DNA from: F23-D06 sp963643165 | GTDB lineage: Bacteria > Bacteroidota > Bacteroidia > Bacteroidales > WCHB1-69 | DNA length: 64,000 nt | Direction of reading: 5' to 3' | NCBI GenBank assembly: GCA_963643165.1 | Contig: CAVIJD010000009.1 | Span: forward strand, 3,407 to 67,406 | Part shown: positions 51,174 to 59,989 of the stretch, one piece after another | Layout of the letters: every line of letters starts with the position of its first letter | Position numbering within the stretch: the stretch's first letter is position 1 | Translations under genes and position numbers: made by a program | The notes under the pieces: generated by a model | Seen by the model: the letters and a program-made list of their open reading frames with translations, nothing else | The model's database searches: none | What the model was told of the DNA's origin: nothing

Positions 51174-54100
51174 TTAAAAACCGAATTGGATACCCAAACT
51201 TGCGCGGATCGGGCGACTGTAGTTATACGGGTTCTGAACTCTCATCTGGTAGTATGCGATGTAAGAAGGCACATAGATCTGAGAGTTGATTGCCTGCTGG
51301 TACTCAGAAGCGGAAAGGTAACCATCATCATCGGCATTGCCCGTGTAGTCATACACAGAAACGATGTTCTTGAAGTTGAACAGGTTCTGGATGTCAACAT
51401 AAATGGTCAGGTAACCCGGTTTTGCTGATTTTGCATTTCCGTCTTTGTCTTTGGCATTTTTGTTCAAGTTGAACACGAAAGTCTTGTCAATACGAAGGTC
51501 ACACTGATACTGCCACGGCATGTTAGAACCATAGAGGGAACCGGAGATGGTGGAAGTGGTACCGGAGACGATGGTAGAGTTAGGTGTGCTTGAACGGGTG
51601 TACGGTGTACCGGAAGCGGCAGAGAACAACAATGAAACGCCTGTGTTGGCCAACCATTGAATGGTCTTCGTCGTCGGCTTGCCGTCAACCATGACAGTCT
51701 TCTCACTTGTAGGTCCGTCGTAGTCAACACCACCGTCGAAACGATAGTCGAGGTTGATACCGATTCTGTGTCTTTGGTCGAATGACAGGTTGGTCAGCGT
51801 TCTCAAGTTCGGCTGGTTGGCAGCCAAAATTGAAAGCTGTGAAGTTGTGCTGGAACCAGTACCTTTAGCATACTGAAGCGTGTAGTTTGCAGAAAGCGTG
51901 AGGTTGTGGGTTCTGTTCATCTTGTAAGCGAACGTGAAACCTTGTACTGTACCGAAGTCGATGTTCTGGTAAGAATAATAGGTGTTCGGATATGCGCCCG
52001 TGAAGCGGTAAGCTTGGATCTGGTTACGTTTTTCAGAATAGTAAGCGCTGATGCTGATAGAAGATCTGGCACCGATTTTCTGACGGAAACCGATTTCATA
52101 GTCAATACTCTGCTGAGGTTTCAGGTTGGGGTTGTTCACGATGTCGCTGGTGGATTTACGTTGCGAAATGAACAGATAGTCAATCGGTGAAATCTGCAGG
52201 TTGGTCGGACGGGATGTGATGATGTTGTAGTGAGCGTAGAACAAAGAGTTGTCAGACACCGGGAAAGAGAAAGAGACGCGAGGCATCACAGACCACTGTG
52301 CAACGTAGTCGGTGAATGCGTTAGATTCAACTTTCGTGATGCCGCCAATGAGGTTGTTGTTCTCGTCATAGAGCGGGTTCTTCAAGACAGGACCGTTAAC
52401 GTTAAGTGAAAGAGCCGTCTCAGGGTTCGTAACCTCATTACCTTGTGCATCGTACCAGGTGTCACCACTACGGTAACCGACGATAGAGCTGGAGGTGAAG
52501 CCGTCACCGCCGATTTCGCTTTCGCTCATATAAGTGTCAGAGCCGGAATAATAAACGACCCAGTCAGATTCAGCATTGCCTGCGAATACGTCTCCCATTG
52601 CCTTGTTGGAGTAGGCAGGGTTCTTGCTGAGGATGCTCCACATGTCGCCGACTGTGTAGGCTTCGCGGAACAGGTACGGGTCTTTCAACACTTCCTGGTT
52701 GGCGTCAAAACGGTCAACACGCAGACCGATGTTGAAGAGGAGGGAGTTGATGGAGAACTTGTCTTGCAGATAGAATGCCATGTAGATAGGTTCGTAAGCG
52801 CCGATGTTGTAAGAACGCTGGCCGCCGGCAATCGTATCGTTGAAGAAGTTGGAAATCGTGGTTTTGTGTTTGTTGATTCTTCCCGTGTAGTCATAACCAT
52901 AGTAGCTGACCATCGGGCTGACACCGCCGGAGGTTCCTTGGAGAAGTTCCTCGGCTGAGAACATGTTCAGGTTGTAGGTGGAAGGATCGAGGTTGTCGAT
53001 GTCAATCCAATCGTTACCGTTGGGGTCAAGACCAAGGGATGTACGCAGGTTGCGGTCGAAGTTGGTCTGCTCGTTCAGGTTGATGGCTCTGTTGTAGTCA
53101 ACGGTGAAGACGCTGCCGTCATCCGTGATGATGGGGTTGTCCTTGTCAAGCTCCGAGATGTGAGAGTTGGTCTCATTTCTCATCAACGTCCACAAAGAGA
53201 CGGGAGCAATGCTGTATCCTCTGTAGGTAAGTTTTTCAAAGTCGAAACCGAACTTCAACTCGTGGTTCTTGAGGTTCATCGAGATGCTGGCTTTCACGCC
53301 CAACTGTTCGGTTTGACCTTTGCTGTATCCGTTATAGACGGTACCGGGAGAATAGTACATAGAATAGATAAGGCTCGGGGAGTCACCGTTGCGCAGTGCA
53401 CCGTACTGCTGGTAAACGTCAAGGTCTATCGGCAGGCTGGTTGAGCCGTAATAGTCATAATAAGCATTGTTAGTGATGAAATTGTCAACAAAGTTGAGCG
53501 TATATTGGGAAAGGATCGGGTTTACGTTAAAGTTGGGGTTGATTTTGAAAGAGACGATGGAGTCGTACCAGCCCTGGAACTCTACGGCGTTGTAAAGCGT
53601 GATGGGCACGCTGTCAACGGTGACGGTCAGTTCGTCTTGCGCTGAGGAGTAGCCTCTAGCCTTGGTTGTGGTGAACTGGCCCACATAGCCGTACTCGAAG
53701 AAACGGTCTTTGTGATTTGCGGCATACGAGTGGGAGTTGAAGCGTGTATAGTTGACGTTCACGTCATACATCACATTCTTCAGCACGCCGTTGCCGGTGG
53801 TATCCGTATAGACACGGTGGTTCAAACGGGCATTGAGACGCATGGTGGAGTTGGTCACGATAGGGTTGTTGTCGCCGTTGAGAAGAGCGTAGGTGGTGCT
53901 CCAGGATTTACCGTTCACATATTCGTAAGATCCGCTGAGAGAGAGTCTCATGTTGTTTCTCTTGCCGAGGGTGAAGTCGAGCTTGAGCTGTCCCAGGTAG
54001 TCCCAGCTGCCGGCATTTTTTCTGACACGCTCTTTATGGAAAGCGTCGCTGGTCAGGTAACAACCGGCCTGCTGCCAAGAGCCGAACTCTGAAGAGCTGT

Positions 54101-55019
54101 AACGCAACGGGTTGGCGATCAGGGCTTCTCTAGTTTCGTCGTTTGCAACATAGACACCGCCACGTGCGGGAGATGCGTCATGGTCGTATGAAACCTCACC
54201 GCTGAACATGAAACCGATACGGGTGGGGTCGTTTTTCTTTTTGCCTTTCAAGAGCGGTCCAGAAACGGAAGCTGCGCCCAAGAAATTGTTGTATCCGTCA
54301 ATGGAACCTCTCAACTCGATGGAGCCGTGGAAGTCTTTCGGGGCCGACTTGGTCGTAATGACGGTGAAAGATGTTCCGTCGCCGTATTCTGCCGGGATAC
54401 CACCCTGAATCAACTGGGCTTCCTCGATGGACGACATGGAGATACCACCGTTACCACGCACACGCACACCGTCGATGATCGTCTGTTGACCGTCTGAACG
54501 GTTACCACGCACAGAGGTCATGGAACCATCGACACTGGAGACACCCTCGAGGTTGGCCAATGCGCTGGTTACAGAACGCCCCGGCGTTGTACGCACGTTG
54601 TCACCGCTGATTCGGCTGGTTGAACTGGTGTTGTCCGGGTCAAAGACAGGCGGTTCATACTTGATGACAACCTCTTCCAAGTCGCTGGAACAGTCAATTG
54701 CAAAGTCAATGAAGAGAACCTGACTGGTTCCCACCTTAATGCCTGTCTTTTTGAGTGATTTCTTGCAGGTCATCTGGGCGTCAGCCTCGAGGTCGTACGT
54801 TCCAAGCTCTACGCCGAACATTGAATACTCACCCTTGTCATCAGCCATAGCCATGTTCACAACCTTGTCGCTGAGCTTCAGGAAGATCTTTGTGTACTGC
54901 AAAGGCTCTCCGGTCTGATCCACGACCTTACCTTTAATGGTACTGGTCTGCGCAAATGCCATGCCTGAGAAAAGAATAACTACTCCTAGAATTGAGAGTA
55001 CTTTTTTAATCATAGCCAT
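51174..55019 (-). CDS. TonB-dependent receptor with carboxypeptidase-regulatory-like N-terminal domain
   Basis: The 1281-residue outer-membrane protein begins with a signal peptide (VLSILGVVILFSGMAFAQ). A CarboxypepD_reg-like domain follows (IKGKVVDQTGEPLQYTKIFL), then the plug (TPGRSVTSALANLEGVSSVD, RSDGQQTIIDGVRVRG) and a 22-strand-type barrel ending RASLGIQFGF with the terminal aromatic. The barrel is much longer than in siderophore receptors. No SusD partner is adjacent, so it is not a SusCD glycan importer. Its operon partners are a large exported protein and a PorV-like barrel, which suggests a surface assembly or secretion role (inference). The start may be ATG 55019 or 55013. Confidence 0.9.
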   Translation of the reverse strand: MAMIKKVLSILGVVILFSGMAFAQTSTIKGKVVDQTGEPLQYTKIFLKLSDKVVNMAMADDKGEYSMFGVELGTYDLEADAQMTCKKSLKKTGIKVGTSQVLFIDFAIDCSSDLEEVVIKYEPPVFDPDNTSSTSRISGDNVRTTPGRSVTSALANLEGVSSVDGSMTSVRGNRSDGQQTIIDGVRVRGNGGISMSSIEEAQLIQGGIPAEYGDGTSFTVITTKSAPKDFHGSIELRGSIDGYNNFLGAASVSGPLLKGKKKNDPTRIGFMFSGEVSYDHDASPARGGVYVANDETREALIANPLRYSSSEFGSWQQAGCYLTSDAFHKERVRKNAGSWDYLGQLKLDFTLGKRNNMRLSLSGSYEYVNGKSWSTTYALLNGDNNPIVTNSTMRLNARLNHRVYTDTTGNGVLKNVMYDVNVNYTRFNSHSYAANHKDRFFEYGYVGQFTTTKARGYSSAQDELTVTVDSVPITLYNAVEFQGWYDSIVSFKINPNFNVNPILSQYTLNFVDNFITNNAYYDYYGSTSLPIDLDVYQQYGALRNGDSPSLIYSMYYSPGTVYNGYSKGQTEQLGVKASISMNLKNHELKFGFDFEKLTYRGYSIAPVSLWTLMRNETNSHISELDKDNPIITDDGSVFTVDYNRAINLNEQTNFDRNLRTSLGLDPNGNDWIDIDNLDPSTYNLNMFSAEELLQGTSGGVSPMVSYYGYDYTGRINKHKTTISNFFNDTIAGGQRSYNIGAYEPIYMAFYLQDKFSINSLLFNIGLRVDRFDANQEVLKDPYLFREAYTVGDMWSILSKNPAYSNKAMGDVFAGNAESDWVVYYSGSDTYMSESEIGGDGFTSSSIVGYRSGDTWYDAQGNEVTNPETALSLNVNGPVLKNPLYDENNNLIGGITKVESNAFTDYVAQWSVMPRVSFSFPVSDNSLFYAHYNIITSRPTNLQISPIDYLFISQRKSTSDIVNNPNLKPQQSIDYEIGFRQKIGARSSISISAYYSEKRNQIQAYRFTGAYPNTYYSYQNIDFGTVQGFTFAYKMNRTHNLTLSANYTLQYAKGTGSSTTSQLSILAANQPNLRTLTNLSFDQRHRIGINLDYRFDGGVDYDGPTSEKTVMVDGKPTTKTIQWLANTGVSLLFSAASGTPYTRSSTPNSTIVSGTTSTISGSLYGSNMPWQYQCDLRIDKTFVFNLNKNAKDKDGNAKSAKPGYLTIYVDIQNLFNFKNIVSVYDYTGNADDDGYLSASEYQQAINSQIYVPSYIAYYQMRVQNPYNYSRPIRASLGIQFGF

Positions 55020-55066
55020 TAATTTATATTAAACTTTAAAATTTATACTATTTTGAATTTGAGCGC

Positions 55067-55074
55067 CAAAAATA
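55067..55074 (-). promoter_or_regulatory. -7 element of the receptor operon promoter
   Basis: On the minus strand TATTTTTG matches TAnnTTTG, 48 bases before the receptor start. No clear -33 element. Confidence 0.5.
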
Positions 55075-55138
55075 CAAAAATTCCGTTTCGTTTGGATTGC
55101 GAAATTTCAATATCTTCAAAATACTTTTTCACGGTGCC

Positions 55139-55534
55139 CTAAAACTTTCTCTTGAGAATTTCCGAATAGATTACCCCCTTTAACAACTCCTCATCACTAA
55201 AGTCAAGCAATGAACCCTCATTGCTTTTATCTTCAACTACTTGCACAGTCGGTTTCGCTTTAGTACCCTTCGGTTTCTTCTCATTAACGCCCGCCTCCGG
55301 CATACGCTCGTAGGTGAAATATTCACTCCCTTTCTGGGACTGCTGTTGAGGTTGCTGCCATGTCTCCTCCAGCTCCTCGTCGATTATCTCTTCCTCAAAT
55401 TCTTCCATCTCAACGTCTTCCTCCGGCATTACATCCGGGACTGCTTTCTTGTCCTTTTTCTTCTTCAACAACGAAGGCAATGAAAACAAGGCCACTAACG
55501 CTATCGTGACTATAAACTCTAAAAATGATTCCAT
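55139..55534 (-). CDS. small membrane-anchored acidic protein, function unknown
   Basis: I do not recognise this 131-residue protein. One N-terminal membrane segment (FLEFIVTIALVALFSLPSLL) is followed by a lysine patch (KKKKDKK), a strongly acidic stretch (EEDVEMEEFEEEIIDEELEE), a Gln-rich linker and a conserved-looking end (LLDFSDEELLKGVIYSEIL). The charge layout puts the tail in the cytoplasm. Similar small proteins are widespread but uncharacterised in Bacteroidales. It is the last gene after brkB (44-base gap) and precedes the receptor operon promoter. Confidence 0.7.
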   Translation of the reverse strand: MESFLEFIVTIALVALFSLPSLLKKKKDKKAVPDVMPEEDVEMEEFEEEIIDEELEETWQQPQQQSQKGSEYFTYERMPEAGVNEKKPKGTKAKPTVQVVEDKSNEGSLLDFSDEELLKGVIYSEILKRKF

Positions 55535-55578
55535 AATATTATTTATCTATTGTATATATAATATTGTTGTTTGTTCTT

Positions 55579-56616
55579 TTATTTTTGTTTCCCCGGATTA
55601 TTGCTTGTGTGCTGAACCGCTGTTTTGTCCTCGTTCTGTTCAGCCGTCTTCGTCGATTTGGCTTTGGCTATGCTCACGTTCAATTCGTAGCCTATCAACA
55701 ACACCAACGAACTCCAGTTGAGCCACAACAGAATGGCAAACAAGGCCCCCAATGAACCGTATATCAGATTGTAATTAGAGAAATTGGAAAAATAGACATT
55801 CAGCCCCCACAACAACACGACCATCAACAGGGTACAAGTGGTTGAGCCGGCAGAGAAGAACCGGTACCGGCTCTTCTTCTCCCCGGACGCTATGTGGTAG
55901 GTGACGCTGACCATAAAATAGATGGCCCCGAAGGTGAGCAGCCACTTGATGCCATGTATCGCATAATAATAGACGGCGTTCGGACTTTCGCCCATCAGCC
56001 GGTGGTGCAGCCGGTTGACAAGCGCGGCAGAGAAGATGAAAAGCAGCACTACCGTCACTATCGTGATGAAGAATATGAACATCAGCACGAAACTCATGCC
56101 GAGTTGTTTTATGAAATTCCGCCGCTTTTCTTGCAAAAACGAGGTGTTGAGCGCCACAAGGATGCCATTCATGCAAAGCACGGCAAAATAGATGCCGAAG
56201 AATAACATAAAGGACGACAGCGTTCCGTTTTGACGGGTGATGACATCTGTGACCACATTCTCGATGGCCGGCCAGGCGTAGGTCGGGAACAGCGACTGCA
56301 GGAACTCAAGCAATACGGTCTGCACATTGCTGCCCAAAAATGCTATGGCAGAAAAGAGGGCGATGAGCATCGGTATCAGGGCTATGAACACTCTATAGGT
56401 GAGTGCCGCGGCGCGCTGGAAGATGATGCCTTTCCCTAACGACATCATATAGAACTGCATGACATCGTACAACGGCATCTGCTGCAGCCCGACAAATGAT
56501 ACGGTCTTTGACTTCCGGATTATCGGGCCCACAACCGGCATCTCTTCCCACTCTTTGCCCATCCGCCGGAACCGTTGTCTCATCACTTTCAGTTTGCGCC
56601 TTGTCTTCTCACTCAT
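55579..56616 (-). CDS. YihY/BrkB-family inner-membrane protein
   Basis: The 345-residue protein has about six membrane segments in the BrkB layout: FQRAAALTYRVFIALIPMLI, SFVLMFIFFITIVTVVLLFI, and the family end YGSLGALFAILLWLNWSSLV followed by LLIGYELNVSIAKAKS. Once misannotated as RNase BN, the family is now treated as a membrane protein of unclear function, possibly lipid transport. Its start overlaps the end of the DUF748 gene by 8 bases, which suggests a shared envelope role, since AsmA-like proteins also act in lipid transfer (inference). Confidence 0.88.
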   Translation of the reverse strand: MSEKTRRKLKVMRQRFRRMGKEWEEMPVVGPIIRKSKTVSFVGLQQMPLYDVMQFYMMSLGKGIIFQRAAALTYRVFIALIPMLIALFSAIAFLGSNVQTVLLEFLQSLFPTYAWPAIENVVTDVITRQNGTLSSFMLFFGIYFAVLCMNGILVALNTSFLQEKRRNFIKQLGMSFVLMFIFFITIVTVVLLFIFSAALVNRLHHRLMGESPNAVYYYAIHGIKWLLTFGAIYFMVSVTYHIASGEKKSRYRFFSAGSTTCTLLMVVLLWGLNVYFSNFSNYNLIYGSLGALFAILLWLNWSSLVLLIGYELNVSIAKAKSTKTAEQNEDKTAVQHTSNNPGKQK

Positions 56617-58636
56617 CGTAACGTAAATTAAAAGCGGCTTTCAATTCGTCCTTGGCAACCACATTCATCCTTTCTTCGTTCTTTCGAATGCGTTGTCCAG
56701 CAATACCCTGCCCTGTCAACTGGTTCTTTATCGCCTCATAACAACGATTCATCAGCATATTCTCACGCTGCTGCAAGTCGATCGTGTCTTCCGTCGCTAT
56801 GTTAACGCCGGTCTGTATTTCCAGCACAAGTTCTTCTTTCTCCTTAAGGCAAGTGGCAATCTCCTGAATCTGATGCACTTGCTCCATATTCAGCATCACC
56901 GTGTCGCGAGGCGGGAAAGCCATAGCCTTGAAAGTTCCGTTCCCCGTGATGGCATCCCCAATGAAGTCAATCGGCGAAGCGGCAATCTTGACAATAAGGT
57001 TGGCCAACGTTTTCCAGAATATCTTCCGGAACGAGAACTCCGGCGACGCGATATTGCCTTTTACGGGCACCTCCATACGGGCGTGATGCTTCCGGTCGGT
57101 CAGAATATAAACCGCCGCCCTCACCGGTATCTTGGTCACGGCTGTCAGGCTCCGGTCTTTCTTGCCGAACACGGGCTTGTAAACGTCAAGGCCGTTGCGG
57201 CTGTCGAGCCAGTTGTTCTTAATGGCAGTTGTGCTCCTGAACGTGAACAGGCCGTCCTGCAGCGGACTGGCAAGATAATGCAGCGAATAGGGCGAAAAGT
57301 CCTTTAATGCCAGATTCTCTATCATCACCTCGATGTCTGCGTTCTTGAGATCCATGATGTCTGCATTGCCGGAACACCGGAATGTGCCCATGCTCCCCAA
57401 TCCGGCCGTTGCCGCAAACGTCGCGTTCTGCTCGTCGGAGATGTTCTCCGCCGACACCTCAATGTCCCTGACAACAAACTCCTGCTCCTGCGGCGACACA
57501 GACCGGTCGGCAAACAAGAATTGCCCGTTTGAAATCGCCAACTTCTTGACAACAAAGTGCAATTTGTCCTGACGGACGGCGGCCGTGTCCTGCTTTTGAG
57601 GCTCGTCTTGAGCCTGATCTGCCCCGTCGTCTGTTTTGTGACTGTCCTTGGTGACGAAAAGCCGCGACAACGTGTTCCCGTCCTTGAAAATCTCATACCG
57701 GAACATGGGACGGTCAAGTTTGATGCTGCTGATCCGGTATTCTTTGTTCTCGAGGTCTATCTTGTCAATAGCAACCTGCAGTGAAGACAACGAGGCCAAC
57801 GGGCTCTTGTTCTCCGTAGTTGCTTCTACATCTTTGAGACAAAGGCTGCCAGAGGCATTCAAGTTCAGCAGGTGGCTCGTAGAACCCGTAGCCTTCAGGT
57901 CGCCGTCAAGTTTCCCTTTCAACGTCTCCACGTTCAAGAACTGCGTCAGATAGGGCATCACGGTGGCTATGTCGAACTTGCTCCACTTCAAGTTCAGTTC
58001 ATACTTCTCTTTTTCAATGTTATATGCCATCTTCACGGCCAGTTTCCCCTCCTTCTCAAAATCGAGGTTCAGGTCAACTTGCGTGTCGTCCCCTGAAAAA
58101 TAGATACAGGGCACGTTGAGCACTATGTTTTTGAGACCTATACTGCTCCCCACCGCCACGTCCTGATAGGTCAATGCACTGTTACAGATGCTTATATTAT
58201 TAAGGGTGACGCTCCAGCCCGACGGTTCGTCGTCTTTGTCCTCCTTTTTGTTTTTTGAAAAAAAGTCAACAATGTCGCTGAAATTGAAGCGGCTGTTGTT
58301 TTGTATCACTTGTCCGTCCAGTCCGTCCAGTTCCACTTTGCGGAAATAGACTGATTTTCCGAGCAGGCGTGGCAGCGACAACCGCACCTTCAGTTTGGAG
58401 AAAGAGACAAAATCCTTTTGCGGATTTTCCTCTTTCATCGTAAAGCCGAGGATGGAGACTCCGCCGTTGAAGATATTGATGCGTATATGTTCGATGTCCA
58501 CCTTGCGGTGGCAGAGCTCTTCGCTGTGTTTCACCAGATAGGCTCTGGCAATGGGGCCTGCCGCCACGCTCACTACAATCAGCACGGCCAGCACAATCCC
58601 GACAGTCAGAAGCGCTATCTTACAGCCTCTTTTCAT
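56609..58636 (-). CDS. DUF748/AsmA-like envelope protein
   Basis: The 675-residue protein has one N-terminal membrane segment (IALLTVGIVLAVLIVVSVAAGP). A long run of beta-strands in the AsmA/DUF748 style follows, with VDIEHIRINIFNGGVSILGF, FSKLKVRLSLPRLLGKSVYF and VLNVPCIYFSGDDTQVDLN, and the later AsmA-like KGNIASPEFSFRKIFWKTLA. AsmA-like proteins form bridge-like lipid conduits between the membranes in Gram-negative bacteria; the role here is inferred by family. I start at ATG 58636; an in-frame TTG at 58645 would overlap the nadC stop. It lies 5 bases after nadC and overlaps brkB. Confidence 0.82.
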   Translation of the reverse strand: MKRGCKIALLTVGIVLAVLIVVSVAAGPIARAYLVKHSEELCHRKVDIEHIRINIFNGGVSILGFTMKEENPQKDFVSFSKLKVRLSLPRLLGKSVYFRKVELDGLDGQVIQNNSRFNFSDIVDFFSKNKKEDKDDEPSGWSVTLNNISICNSALTYQDVAVGSSIGLKNIVLNVPCIYFSGDDTQVDLNLDFEKEGKLAVKMAYNIEKEKYELNLKWSKFDIATVMPYLTQFLNVETLKGKLDGDLKATGSTSHLLNLNASGSLCLKDVEATTENKSPLASLSSLQVAIDKIDLENKEYRISSIKLDRPMFRYEIFKDGNTLSRLFVTKDSHKTDDGADQAQDEPQKQDTAAVRQDKLHFVVKKLAISNGQFLFADRSVSPQEQEFVVRDIEVSAENISDEQNATFAATAGLGSMGTFRCSGNADIMDLKNADIEVMIENLALKDFSPYSLHYLASPLQDGLFTFRSTTAIKNNWLDSRNGLDVYKPVFGKKDRSLTAVTKIPVRAAVYILTDRKHHARMEVPVKGNIASPEFSFRKIFWKTLANLIVKIAASPIDFIGDAITGNGTFKAMAFPPRDTVMLNMEQVHQIQEIATCLKEKEELVLEIQTGVNIATEDTIDLQQRENMLMNRCYEAIKNQLTGQGIAGQRIRKNEERMNVVAKDELKAAFNLRYDE

Positions 58637-58641
58637 GATTT

Positions 58642-59493
58642 TCAAAACAAAACAGTTTTCAAACTCAGGTCAAGGCTGGAGATATGGTGGGTAAATGCGC
58701 CGATGGATATAAAATCGACGCCGGTTGCGGCATAATCGTGCAGCGTTTCGCGCACAATGCCGCCCGAGGCCTCGGTTTCGTAGCGGTGGTCCACGATGCG
58801 GACCGCCTCACGGATCTGGTCCGGCGTGAAGTTGTCGAACATAATGCGGTGAACGCCGCCGTGTTGCATGACCCTCTGCACATCGTCAAGGCTGCGGGTC
58901 TCGATTTCGATTTTGAGGTTCAGCCCGCGTTCCGCCTGATACGTCCTGGCGGCATCGATGGCTTTCTCAATTCCGCCGGCAAAGTCGATGTGGTTGTCTT
59001 TAAGCATCATCATATCGAAGAGCCCGAACCGGTGGTTTTGCGCGCCGCCAGTCTTGACGGCATATTTCTCGAAGATGCGCATATTCGGTGTCGTCTTCCT
59101 CGTGTCCAAAAGCGTCACGCCCGTATCTTTCACCTCATCCACACAAATGCGCGTCGCCGTAGCGATGCCGCTCATCCTTTGCAGGAAATTAAGCAATGTT
59201 CTTTCGGCCGTTAGCATCTTTTGAGCCGAGCCTTTCAGTCTGAATGCGACATCGCCTTTGGCAATCTTGTCGCCGTCTTTCAGATACTGTTCCATCTCGA
59301 TGGCGGGATCCACTTGCCGGAGCACTTCGCGTGCCACGTCTATGCCGCAGAGGATGCCGTCTTGTTTCACCAGCAGCCGCATCTCCCCTTGGGCTGTCTC
59401 GGGTATGCACGAAAGCGAGGAGTGGTCGCCGTCGCCGATGTCCTCCTGCAAGGCCATTCTGACCAATTGCTCTATCTGTTGTGTGATTGTCAT
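58642..59493 (-). CDS. nadC: nicotinate-nucleotide pyrophosphorylase (quinolinate phosphoribosyltransferase)
   Basis: The 283-residue enzyme makes nicotinate mononucleotide from quinolinate and PRPP in NAD synthesis. MALQEDIGDGDHSSLSCIP and the PRPP/quinolinate site motifs LLDTRKTTPNMRIFEKYAV and LKDNHIDFAGGIEKAI are present, as is the C-terminal VDFISIGAFTHHISSLDLSL. The start ATG 59493 overlaps the upstream lipoprotein stop (ATGA); a longer frame upstream is out of keeping with the family. No nadA or nadB is nearby. Confidence 0.96.
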   Translation of the reverse strand: MTITQQIEQLVRMALQEDIGDGDHSSLSCIPETAQGEMRLLVKQDGILCGIDVAREVLRQVDPAIEMEQYLKDGDKIAKGDVAFRLKGSAQKMLTAERTLLNFLQRMSGIATATRICVDEVKDTGVTLLDTRKTTPNMRIFEKYAVKTGGAQNHRFGLFDMMMLKDNHIDFAGGIEKAIDAARTYQAERGLNLKIEIETRSLDDVQRVMQHGGVHRIMFDNFTPDQIREAVRIVDHRYETEASGGIVRETLHDYAATGVDFISIGAFTHHISSLDLSLKTVLF

Positions 59494-59981
59494 TTTTTTA
59501 CCGTTATTTCTGGGGTTTCTATTACATTGCTTTTGTTCAGGTCTCTGTCCACAAGGTAGCAAGACAATTTGACCGTATCATAAGATGAAAAAAGATTGTT
59601 GATATAGGTCAGCACCTTAATGTCGCCCTCAATGGACTCGGGGACGTTTTGGCTCAGCACGGGCACGCGGACGTGCAAGGGTGTCGGCAGTTCTACCGGC
59701 ACCCACTCGCCCTGCTGTTTCTCATAATATTCGATGAAAAAATTGTAGTAGTACAACGAGTCTTGCGAAAAAACGCCCGTCGTGTCAGATTCGTCCAGTC
59801 CTATGTTCCCGTCACCGTCCTGAAAGTGGACGACAAGTTCTGCCTGGCTGTCAACGCCTGTGCCATCGTCTATCTTCTCAATTGAGACAAATTCGATGTG
59901 CGGAATCTCCGAAAACTTATCGTGGGGATAGCAGCCGCACAGCAAGGCGGCGCACCAGACGAATATCCGCAATTTTCTCAT
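59490..59981 (-). CDS. putative lipoprotein, function unknown
   Basis: The 163-residue protein has a lipoprotein signal (LRIFVWCAALLCGC; lipobox LCGC). The mature part has an acidic segment FQDGDGNIGLDESDTTGVF that looks like a Ca-binding or Ig-like loop seen in small Bacteroidota lipoproteins. A beta-rich end follows (VKLSCYLVDRDLNKSNVIET). I recognise the general type but no specific family function. It lies 8 bases after hutH and overlaps nadC by 4 bases, so it is translated in the middle of a metabolic operon. Confidence 0.75.
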   Translation of the reverse strand: MRKLRIFVWCAALLCGCYPHDKFSEIPHIEFVSIEKIDDGTGVDSQAELVVHFQDGDGNIGLDESDTTGVFSQDSLYYYNFFIEYYEKQQGEWVPVELPTPLHVRVPVLSQNVPESIEGDIKVLTYINNLFSSYDTVKLSCYLVDRDLNKSNVIETPEITVKK

Positions 59982-59989
59982 CCGTGTCT

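Noticed and set aside
51174..55019. SusC-type glycan-utilisation locus
   Set aside because: No SusD-like lipoprotein or glycoside hydrolase lies next to the receptor, so it is not called a polysaccharide utilisation locus.
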